IMG/VR virus record: IMGVR_UViG_3300027608_000054
Coordinates: 1 to 46,301 of that record
Direction: 5' to 3' (one strand)
DNA: 46,301 bases
Source of the DNA: a virus
How positions within the stretch are numbered: position 1 is the first letter of the stretch; the number at the start of each line of letters is the position of its first letter. This document shows positions 34,037 through 43,700 of the stretch, one piece after another. The position numbers and the translations under genes are program-made. A model generated the notes under the pieces. That model made no database searches. It saw only the letters and a list, made by a program, of their open reading frames with translations, and was not told the origin of the DNA.

Positions 34037-37000
34037 TTACGGAAAATACGATTGTGCAATTTTTACCGTCGCAACATAAGAATCGTAGGTGGCTAGAGCA
34101 ACTTCATTATTAGCGATATTACCAAGAACAAAAGCCTTAATCCCTTTAGCGTCTAAAGTAAATCCAGCACCATTATCCCAAGTCGCAATAATAAATTGAG
34201 CGATTGCATCTACTTCCGATCCACCATTTTCTGCCTTTAAAACTGTAATAATAGGTGCCATACCAACAATAAATGAAGACGCCACTTTAATTGAATCCGT
34301 TTCTCCGGTAAATGAAAACAATGGTGTTGGGAATCCATCTGATTGCACACAAATTAATTCTTTAAATTCAGGTCTAACACCTTGTATTAAATTAATGGCG
34401 TTTAATTCAAAATAATTTTTATTTAAAGGTTCTATTGTTCCATCATCATTAGACGCGTTTATACCCCTTGTTAACGCAATAGTAAATAAACTTAACTTAA
34501 TATCCCTTTCGGTTACGTTATTGTTTAATAGTATTTTTAAATCCTCATAAGTTAATGTATTTTTTTTAACATTAACATATGGTAAGCTTTTAAATGAGTT
34601 ATTTACATTTTTTTCACAAACCTCTAGGTCGCTTTGTTTTCCTGAATTTTCTTTTTTCTGACCTTCAGGGTCTAATATTGTTTCTAAATTGGTCGGAGCA
34701 CCTTCTGTGTTTTTTCTTTCTAATATCTTTGCTTTATATTTTTCTAAATAGTTAGTTTTAAGATACGTTGCTAAACTATCTGGTTGTGGTAATGCGTACT
34801 TTGGCATTCTAGACCCCTTAAATTGAGTTTCAAACCCTTGTGTATTGACTGTGTGTGTGACATTATAGATATAATATGGTCCGTAAAATAACGGTACGTG
34901 TCTTAAATTAAAATACATCATAGGTTGTATCATAACATTACCCAAGGAAGTTATGGTACAATTATATGATAATGATTTATAAAAAGAATAAAGGGATGTG
35001 GTTTGTTGTGATATTTTATCCCCACTAGCAACATTACCCAAATCGGTATTCACTTGAAAGGTAACTGAGGTATTTTTTTTATCATCCATACCAACATTAA
35101 ACCCTTTAAACATATTTTGGTTTCTTATTCCAAAATCCACATTAAACCCAACTACCTTATTTGTGATGGATTTATTTTGCTTGTTGTCTTGTACTCTGAG
35201 TGGGTTTGTTGCTGGGTTTCTAAAATCATAACTGTCGTCACCGTATAAAACAAAACCATTATCTCTTTGTTGTAATTTATCAGATTCTTTACCCGTATAG
35301 ATACAAAGGAATTTTGCTGTGGACGCCAAATAATCAACATTAGTCCACGTACCAAAAAGAGAGTTCGCAGGATCAATATCAGCTGCTTGTGGGTTTTTTG
35401 ATGGCTCCTGTATTCCGTAAAAATTAACATAAGACGGTAAAGAAAAAAATATCATATCACCACAAATACTCAAAATCTCCCCAACGACCGCAAGTATATC
35501 CACAGAACCGTCAGATTTAAATAAGTCCCTAACCCTCTCTAAGTCGACTTGGATTTTATCTCCAATATCGTTATTCGCCACGTCGTGAAACAAAAAATCT
35601 TCAAATAAGGTTTTTGTTGTTAAATCGCTACCAGCAACCCACTTATCATTAAAAGCTTGAAACACATTATATAATGATAGTTTTGTTACATCACCCTCAA
35701 GTGAGGATGCAGTTCCGTTAGTTTTTACTTTTATTACCGGTAAGTTCTTATTTAAATAGGTGGATATTTCAGTCACCATATTATCATCTATTAGATTTAA
35801 ATCACTAATAAATGTTCTTAATAAAATTTTAAAAATCGCAGAGTTAGATGGTATATTTTTTTTAATAGATTCTTGTTTGTATCTTGCAAATATTTTTATA
35901 ATTTGATATAGTGATTTAATATTACTTTCAGTGAATTCGACATTCATATCAATAAAGAAATCGGTAATTGTTGATCCGGTATCGGAGTAAAGTACGTCTT
36001 TTATTGTTGAGAACCCGACATATTTTTGTAACGTTTTCCATTCATTTGGGTATGCCGATGCGCTATTCATTAACCCCACGCTTTGACCAAAACCTGGTAA
36101 AGTGTTTTGTATATACGGACTAAATAGTATAGGGTTAGTCGGTGTGTACCCCGCTTCGTTTAAAAAACTATTAAATATTTTTCTATCAAAATTACCCGCA
36201 TTCCCTATTTTTAAAATAAAATCAAACGACATAAATTCTTTTACACTTAAAGTAAAATTTGATATTTGTGCGTTTGCAAGTGCATACGCATCTTGATTTT
36301 GTTGGTTTATCAAATTAACATCATTGTTCTTAACTAAAAATATATTTTTTATTTGGTCAAATAATCTTCTTTGTTTTACGTTTGTAATTTTATTTGTACT
36401 TGTGTATGATGGGCTTGTTTGTTCTTTATCTAAGATTAATATGTCCGCTTGAGTCGGTTCTCGTTTTGAAAACCCTAAAAACGCCTTTTCAAATTGGTCT
36501 AACATTTCAGGTTTAAATACTGCAAATATGTCCTCAATAGATGGTGGTAAAAACGTTTTATTACTAAAATTAACATACTGATTATATGCGGGTTTTGTTA
36601 TTTGATTATTATCAAAATACCCGTATTGTGATGCTCCCCATAAAGACCTAACCGATCCATTATAAACTGCTGAATTATCTTTTACCTCAATTGTTAACTT
36701 ATTTGTGTTATCAAAACATTCTAAGATGGTTTGATTTATATTAATTCCTCCATTAGACGGTATAAGTAAATGTGTTTTATAATTTTTATCAATTAGCGGG
36801 TCTTTATCAAAAGTTAAATATTGAAAAAATGGGGTAACTCTTATTGATCTTATTAAGTTATTGGGGTCACCCCCTAAACTCATAACGTTACTTGCTCTTG
36901 TATTTAAACCTATTTTTAATTTATTTTGAGTATATAAATCATCAAATTCAGTTTGTGTATACCCCGTAAATAAATCCTTCTTTGTAAAATACCAATAGAA

Positions 37001-40000
37001 ATCGTTTATTAATTTTGGGTAAAATCCTGTGTTAATCGAATCCATTGACCCCACATTAAGTGGGTCACTTTTAAACCCATAAAAATCTATAGTTCCTCCT
37101 GTATAGTCCCTAATCTTATAATTAGTACTTAACGACTCGTTGGTTGCATAATATTTTTTATAATTAAAATCGTTCCAAACATCGTCCAAAATATCAATAC
37201 CATCATCAATATATTTTTTATATCGGTACCATATGGAACCGTACTTTAACATTAAAGAATAGGGTATTTGGTGTATTGATGAAAAGTTTTTTAGTGTTGC
37301 GCCTAACGCATCCAAGGCTTCATCTTTGTTTATGTCATATAACGGATCCACTAAGTCTGCTAGAGGTATAGAGTTTAGGTAGATATACCCAAGAGCTGCG
37401 TATGGGTTTTCTTCATTTAATTTGTCTTTCTCAACACCTTTTAATAACGCATTTACAAAATAAGGGGTGTTTAATAACGAACATTGTTGTATTGGTGTCC
37501 CTACATTTCCTTTATATAATGAGCTATTTAATTCTATTTTATCTACAGTTATATAGTTACTACTACTTGTACCATTTTTAAAAAAGTTTTGTAAAGTTGT
37601 ACGATCATTTATTGTTGTATTATCAATCTTGTTTACTAATACGTTAGTGTTAAAGTTTTTAAACTGCTGATCCGCATAATATTTGAAACACCTGATCGTT
37701 TTATAATCATCGGTTTCGTTTATTCTAGCAATAGTTTTTTTATCATCTAAAAATATATACGTTTTACTTGTGTCATTAAATGATATGTTATCTATAAACG
37801 GGGAATAATTATTAATAAAATCACTATCGGTATATGGTAAGGTATCTAAAAATGATAACTCCGAAATATTAGAACTCCTTAAATATTCTTGGAATTTGTT
37901 TACTAATGGGATTGTATTATCCAAACTAACTGATCGAGCGTTAATCGACCTCAGATCATAAAGACCAAAATCTTTTTGTATGTCGTTTCTTATGTATTCT
38001 GTAACATAATTATCTCCGATAAAATCCAACCAATTACTACCGGTACCATTATTAGATAATATCCTTAATTCTTCCCTCAAACTCTGTATGTTAAATTTTT
38101 TAGTTTTTAACATTTGTTTTAACTCAGGACTATTGATTACCGATCCTATAATATTTTTAGCCTCTAAATCTGCTAAAAATTTACCAATTTGGTTTTGGTT
38201 AAATGTACTTTTATTTAATTTAGTGTAGTGGCTCAATGCGTATATTCTTTCATACATCTCATAAAAAAACGGAACTATTGACGCATTCTCATACGGTACG
38301 TCATCAAAAGGAAAATAAATAGTATTACACGAACCGTACTTCGCCAATTCTTTAGAGTTATTATAAACGTTCCTATTAACTACCTTTTGTTTTTTTGTTG
38401 ATGCGGTTAAATAATCCTCTAAAAATTTTACTTCAGGCCATACACTCAAATCAAACGCTTCTGTTTTATCGCTATATTTAGGATCCCCAACGTATCTAAT
38501 ATTGTATTTTTCTGTACCGTCTTTTTCGGTTTCTTGTACATAATATGTTGGCCAAGGATATACTATGTTAATATTTTTTATGTCGGTCGATGTCCCACCG
38601 ACACTGTTCTTACCTTCTATACCACCATTCTTATCTGGTGGTAATATAGTACTAACCCTTCTTGGGTTGTCTCTTTGGTTCCAAGCTTGGGTATGGGTCC
38701 TATCCATTATACGATAATAGGTATCCAAACCAGCCATTAGAATTGCCATGATATTCCTTATTGTTGGTGCATATCCTAAACCACCATTCTTATCTATTAC
38801 TTTTTTTGATAAGTCTTCCGATAATTGGGTTTCTATCTTTTCTTCTCTTTCGTCAATTTTTGCAGATAAAAGTTGTATTTTATCTAAAAATCCATTTTCC
38901 ACATATTTTACACCACCAAATTGTATCTCACCATATTTTAGTAGGATTGGGAATGTCTCAATGTCGTTACCGTTAATGTCTTTAATGGTTTCTTTTAATG
39001 TAAAATCTTTTGTTAATTGAGCGGTAAAAACATTAACTTGGTCGTCAGTTGGTATCGCATTTATTCTTGCCGCTAAAGTTTTTTTGTAGTCTTCTTTATT
39101 TAATAGATTATAATTAAATACTTCAAAAATTTCAGTATCATTTATATTTACGGGTATTTGGTTATCACCATCGGCATCCTGACCAAAAGATGCGTTTTTA
39201 CGCATATTATCAAGCGAATTATTAATTTCTTTTTTAATAGCACTAATTATATCCACCCTTTTTTGGTATGGTAATGTATTCTTAAATGGGTAATATATTT
39301 GATTGTTATAAAAAAAATAGTTAGTAGTGTCCAAATAATTTCTTAAAATTACTTTATACGACCTATCTTTTAATTCTTTTAAATCGGTCCTAAATTGGTC
39401 TATATCACTTAAAACGACAAAGTCACCTTTTTCTATGTTTTGTTGCATAGTTGTTGTAAAACTATCGGCATCCTCAATAAACTGATCTATAGTTAAATGT
39501 GGAAAATCGTCAGCAATTAAACCTTTAGACTTATATATCCCATAAACCTCATCCAATATTTGACCCCCTAAAGAGGTTTCTTTACTGCTCGTCGTTGTGG
39601 TTGTTGAGTTTGTGGATGATGGTGACTCCTCAGTTATCAGTGTTGGTGACATTTTTGGTGCCGTTCTAGCGTAATCTAAAAGACTATCACTTAAAAGTCC
39701 TGAATTTTTTCCAAGTAATTTTAAACTAACTTTAAAATTACCTGACTCTTGATCAAAAGTGGCGCTAAAACTTATTAAATTCAAACTATACCTAATGGCT
39801 TTACCATAATAACCTTTAAGTGTTAAATAAAATATTGGGTATGGTAAATTAAAAAATACAGAATATAGTGACTTTTCTCCTTGTTCAAATAAAGTTCTTC
39901 CTTGTACGTCAACTAATTCTATATCAACAGTTGGGACAAACATTCCTCCAGCCTTTCCACCTGAGATATCAACTTTAATACTAGTAATACCTAACATTTG

Positions 40001-40423
40001 GGTATCTTCGTAATTCAGTACGTCTCTAATGTACCTTGTCGTACCGTCTTTATTTTGGATTTCAGTTTCTTTAGTTTGATTGACTCCCAAACCACCACGA
40101 GAACCCGAACCTGTTAATTGATTTGACCAACTCGTATCAAAAGCACGTTTACCTTGTGGTTGTAAAAAATTAATGTCGGCAGATCCATTTAAACTAGCTA
40201 TAGTTGTATTCACTACATTACTCTCCGTACCATCAATTCCGACAGCCAATTTAGTTCTTGGTACCGACCTTGTAGATAGGTTGGCATAAAAAACCAATTC
40301 TTCGTGTTCTACAAGTCTATCTTTTACAACATTATTTACAACGACTTTATTTGGGTCTATTAATATAATGTTGTCGTAATCCGTTTCTACGTATATTGAT
40401 TTTTGATTTAAATTATCTGCCAT
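34037..40423 (-). CDS. Giant baseplate hub-like structural protein, 2128 aa
   Basis: The product is mostly Asn/Lys/Asp/Ile-rich with no coiled-coil tape-measure look. An N-terminal beta region (about 140-245) includes ITSIKVDISGG, FVPTVDIELVDVQGR and YPIFYLTLKGYYGKAIRYSL. Near 1764-1870, SVTFQVNTDLG, then MIQPMMYFNLRHVPLFYG and YYIYNVTHTVNTQGFETQFK, resemble the end of hub proteins of the gp27/gpD type. Together they suggest one hub fold split by a very large insertion. The last 170 residues are a separate domain of unknown type that could act on the cell wall, but I see no proven active site. It follows the gp53-like gene with an 11-nt overlap, consistent with baseplate assembly. Confidence 0.72.
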   Translation of the reverse strand: MADNLNQKSIYVETDYDNIILIDPNKVVVNNVVKDRLVEHEELVFYANLSTRSVPRTKLAVGIDGTESNVVNTTIASLNGSADINFLQPQGKRAFDTSWSNQLTGSGSRGGLGVNQTKETEIQNKDGTTRYIRDVLNYEDTQMLGITSIKVDISGGKAGGMFVPTVDIELVDVQGRTLFEQGEKSLYSVFFNLPYPIFYLTLKGYYGKAIRYSLNLISFSATFDQESGNFKVSLKLLGKNSGLLSDSLLDYARTAPKMSPTLITEESPSSTNSTTTTTSSKETSLGGQILDEVYGIYKSKGLIADDFPHLTIDQFIEDADSFTTTMQQNIEKGDFVVLSDIDQFRTDLKELKDRSYKVILRNYLDTTNYFFYNNQIYYPFKNTLPYQKRVDIISAIKKEINNSLDNMRKNASFGQDADGDNQIPVNINDTEIFEVFNYNLLNKEDYKKTLAARINAIPTDDQVNVFTAQLTKDFTLKETIKDINGNDIETFPILLKYGEIQFGGVKYVENGFLDKIQLLSAKIDEREEKIETQLSEDLSKKVIDKNGGLGYAPTIRNIMAILMAGLDTYYRIMDRTHTQAWNQRDNPRRVSTILPPDKNGGIEGKNSVGGTSTDIKNINIVYPWPTYYVQETEKDGTEKYNIRYVGDPKYSDKTEAFDLSVWPEVKFLEDYLTASTKKQKVVNRNVYNNSKELAKYGSCNTIYFPFDDVPYENASIVPFFYEMYERIYALSHYTKLNKSTFNQNQIGKFLADLEAKNIIGSVINSPELKQMLKTKKFNIQSLREELRILSNNGTGSNWLDFIGDNYVTEYIRNDIQKDFGLYDLRSINARSVSLDNTIPLVNKFQEYLRSSNISELSFLDTLPYTDSDFINNYSPFIDNISFNDTSKTYIFLDDKKTIARINETDDYKTIRCFKYYADQQFKNFNTNVLVNKIDNTTINDRTTLQNFFKNGTSSSNYITVDKIELNSSLYKGNVGTPIQQCSLLNTPYFVNALLKGVEKDKLNEENPYAALGYIYLNSIPLADLVDPLYDINKDEALDALGATLKNFSSIHQIPYSLMLKYGSIWYRYKKYIDDGIDILDDVWNDFNYKKYYATNESLSTNYKIRDYTGGTIDFYGFKSDPLNVGSMDSINTGFYPKLINDFYWYFTKKDLFTGYTQTEFDDLYTQNKLKIGLNTRASNVMSLGGDPNNLIRSIRVTPFFQYLTFDKDPLIDKNYKTHLLIPSNGGININQTILECFDNTNKLTIEVKDNSAVYNGSVRSLWGASQYGYFDNNQITKPAYNQYVNFSNKTFLPPSIEDIFAVFKPEMLDQFEKAFLGFSKREPTQADILILDKEQTSPSYTSTNKITNVKQRRLFDQIKNIFLVKNNDVNLINQQNQDAYALANAQISNFTLSVKEFMSFDFILKIGNAGNFDRKIFNSFLNEAGYTPTNPILFSPYIQNTLPGFGQSVGLMNSASAYPNEWKTLQKYVGFSTIKDVLYSDTGSTITDFFIDMNVEFTESNIKSLYQIIKIFARYKQESIKKNIPSNSAIFKILLRTFISDLNLIDDNMVTEISTYLNKNLPVIKVKTNGTASSLEGDVTKLSLYNVFQAFNDKWVAGSDLTTKTLFEDFLFHDVANNDIGDKIQVDLERVRDLFKSDGSVDILAVVGEILSICGDMIFFSLPSYVNFYGIQEPSKNPQAADIDPANSLFGTWTNVDYLASTAKFLCIYTGKESDKLQQRDNGFVLYGDDSYDFRNPATNPLRVQDNKQNKSITNKVVGFNVDFGIRNQNMFKGFNVGMDDKKNTSVTFQVNTDLGNVASGDKISQQTTSLYSFYKSLSYNCTITSLGNVMIQPMMYFNLRHVPLFYGPYYIYNVTHTVNTQGFETQFKGSRMPKYALPQPDSLATYLKTNYLEKYKAKILERKNTEGAPTNLETILDPEGQKKENSGKQSDLEVCEKNVNNSFKSLPYVNVKKNTLTYEDLKILLNNNVTERDIKLSLFTIALTRGINASNDDGTIEPLNKNYFELNAINLIQGVRPEFKELICVQSDGFPTPLFSFTGETDSIKVASSFIVGMAPIITVLKAENGGSEVDAIAQFIIATWDNGAGFTLDAKGIKAFVLGNIANNEVALATYDSYVATVKIAQSYFP

Positions 40424-40730
40424 AATAAAAAATATGTGTATCTATCGCATTTTTGTAGTCTTGTAATGCACTTATTAAAGGGTACGGCACAATTAATATT
40501 GTACCATCAGGAATATCACTTTCTAACCCACCATAAATGGGATTTGCAATTTGTATTAACCAACCAAAATAAGGTGAACCATACTTTTCATAACTTATTT
40601 TATCAAGTCTAGATTGTCCAGCCCTGTAAACATATTTTTGATCAGACGACCTATTACCTATACTAATAAAGGGTACTACTGTTTGGGTGCCGTTTAAAAA
40701 AAATTTACTATACCTTCTATAATAATCCAT
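40413..40730 (-). CDS. LysM-type baseplate wedge protein, T4 gp53-like
   Basis: The 105-aa product starts with a basic aromatic helix (MDYYRRYSKFFLNG). A LysM-like core follows at about 32-85: YRAGQSRLDKISYEKYGSPYFGWLIQIANPIYGG, then IPDGTILIVPY. The YG.PYFGWLI..AN pattern with a closing I.DGT.L..P is typical of T4 gp53 and related tail LysM proteins of contractile machines. T4 gp53 is about twice as long, so this is a minimal version. It lies between two giant baseplate genes and overlaps the hub-like gene by 11 nt. Confidence 0.78.
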   Translation of the reverse strand: MDYYRRYSKFFLNGTQTVVPFISIGNRSSDQKYVYRAGQSRLDKISYEKYGSPYFGWLIQIANPIYGGLESDIPDGTILIVPYPLISALQDYKNAIDTHIFYYGR

Positions 40731-40731
40731 A

Positions 40732-43700
40732 TTAATTAAGTGTTTTTTTCAAGTTAAAGTATTCCCAATCAACGTCGTTTTTACTTGATAGGTCTTTTAG
40801 ATTTTCATCATAAGGTGGGATTACTGGATTTTGTTTTTTGTAGTCCATTATCCTGTCTTTTGTTTCAAAACCAGTTGGTAGGTACCTACTAGCAGGTATA
40901 AATGTGTCTAAAAAATCGTACCTAAATTTGTTAAATAGTGAGTCCGTTTTAGTTTTAGAATTTTCAAAATCCTGATATAATCCAGTAGGTCTTTTTGTTA
41001 TTTCATTTACATTATAATCGTATACAAACCCTAAGTTACTTAATAAAACTTGTTTCCATTTGTCTCTAGCCTCTTCGGCTGGCGGTGTTGAGGATAGTGG
41101 GATAACCGACACTATACTATCAATAAACTTCACATAATCATCTAAGATTTCTTTACCGAACACCATAAAAAACACATTTCTTTGTTTCGACACACTCTTG
41201 TATCCGCCCACTTCGTCTAAATACATTTCAAAATTTAATTCATCATTGTACGTATATGATGTTCCGGTCGGCACTATTTTAAATTCATCTAATTTTTGGT
41301 TATATGTGTTTAAGTCGGTTCCGACTTTTAAGAAGTCCGTCACTAACTCATCAAAGGTATTTGTTGTTCCGGTTGTGACCCCTGATAGATCAAAGATAAC
41401 CACCCCCCCTCGATTATTTATATAACCATCAACTTTATCTGACACATAATTTAATTTATCGGTTATCTTTATTAAAGATACTTCATTTTTTATAATGTTT
41501 GCCTGTGCCGATGATAATGTTAGTTTTAACCCGCTACTCTTACCATCAATTAATTCTTTAATTCTTCTTTTTATTTTTCTTGTCTCTGAATTATCAAAAG
41601 ACGCTATCGATATCTTACTTAATAATGGTGATACTTCTTTATCCACATCGTCCTTAGCTTGGCTTATAATAGTATCTATCCTGTCTGAAAATGAAAAAGG
41701 TTTACCAAAAATATTAACTACATTTGTGCTGTCCCCACTTAACCAATTAAAACGACCTTGCGTGTATTTTTTTTCTGAATTATAAAGTATAATGCCCCCT
41801 ATTAGTGTTTCGTTTTTAATTTTTTCAAAATTATTAAAAATTGTATTAAAATATTCTTCACTAACCGTGGTAAGGGTTTTCATCACATCTTTATATTGTA
41901 TTGTTCCTGTTATTGCACTAGTTGTTGGATCAACGAAATTAGTTAATATAGTACCTATAGTGTTTCCAGCACTATTTCCTTCATTCCGTTTACCATCTAA
42001 TATACCATATTCATTTTTTATGTCTTCTAATAACTCAGAATCCAATTTTGTGTATTTATCAACCTCAGTCTCTTCCGCCCTTTCATCATACATTTCTGTA
42101 TTTGCATAATAATTAAACGATAATGCGTTTTGTAATGTCGCGACAGGACCTTTAAGTCCGTGACCACCAATAAATTTAAGACCTAATGTTACGTCCACTA
42201 TCATTGGTTGTACCCCAATTCCTTCGGGATTTAAGTCAAATCTCGCCTCGTTATAGTCAAACTTAACGGTTTCAATTATTGCCTTTGTGTTGTAAAAATC
42301 ACCAACCCTAATAATACATACCGGTGGTGTACCAAAGGCACTATTAAACACGTCATTATATTGTAGTGCGGTTTGCCCTTGATTACCCGCCGAAACGACT
42401 GTAGGTATCGTATCACCAGGTCTCACACATTGATTTAGAAATGTTAATCTAGAATTAAGCCCTTCAGGTGTCATTGAGTGAAATGTTGGGCTAAAATTTT
42501 TAATTTTACTTTTAATACCGTCATAAACCATCGGTTGTTGTTCTTGTAACATTTCAAAATAACTACATTCGCTTAAAAGTTTTCTTAATAATTTTTTAGT
42601 TAGTCCTGCGGTCTTAGCGTTAGCCCCTGTTAGTCTGCTTGATGAATTAGTGGTTACATATTGAGGTGTTGTGTTGTTTACGTTTGTAGTTTCCGCCGCA
42701 TTTAAGTTCGGTAAAGTTTCTGATGGTTTTTTATCCGATTCACTATTTGGATTTTTCTCTTCAGGAATAACCTCAGCGGCCGTTACCTCTAGTTCTGTGA
42801 TCGTCACTCTTCTACATAACATTGCCTGTATTGATGCCTTCCCATCCGTATTAGTATTATTAAACGCCCTTGAACAATCAATATTTGAATATTCATCGGT
42901 TTTTAATATTGAGCCCTTTCCTTGTGGGTCTGATGTAATTTTTAATTTACCACTTTCATAATATTTTTTTAGCGTTGCACCATCACCATCATCTTTACTT
43001 AATATCGTTTTTAATACTGAATCATATCTCCTACTTGACAATTTTTTATTATAGTCAACGGTCCCGTTTGAGTTAGCGGACGAAACAATGGTAAATGATA
43101 CGGTCGCATTTGATTTTAATGCGGTGGCAAGTTTATTTAAGAAATCATCAAAATCAGACTTTTCTTTCAGTATGTCAGTATATAAAGTTTCTAAACTAGA
43201 TTTTTTGAATATTATATATTTTGAAGCGGCGTCTACAATGGTGATTGTGGATGGTAGGTCTACTAATTTAGTTGTTGTTCCGTATTCTATATATGATCCG
43301 TCAGGAAAATTGGAGTTTGTTGTTACCGAATTTATATATGTTGTTTTATTACCAATGAAAGCACCATAAAGGGTCTCATAATCATTATCACTTTCAAGAC
43401 CTCCCCCTAATGAGGTCTCAGTCGGAATTGATTGGTCAAACAATAAAATTATTTCTTCAAATTTACCCCCCTTTACAGATCCTTTTTCTAGTTCGGTTAT
43501 GTCTGAAGTGTTACTTGTTTGGTTTTCGGATCCGGTTATATCACTAGTAGTTGTTGTTTTTTCTCCTGTTGTTTGTGATTTTGGTATTTCATTAATTACC
43601 TTTTTTAAGTCTTGTATACTATTTAATGCTTCTGTGGCTTCAAAAACGTCACTTAAACTAAATTGTCTATACTTTTTAAGTAGGGATATTGGGTCATACT

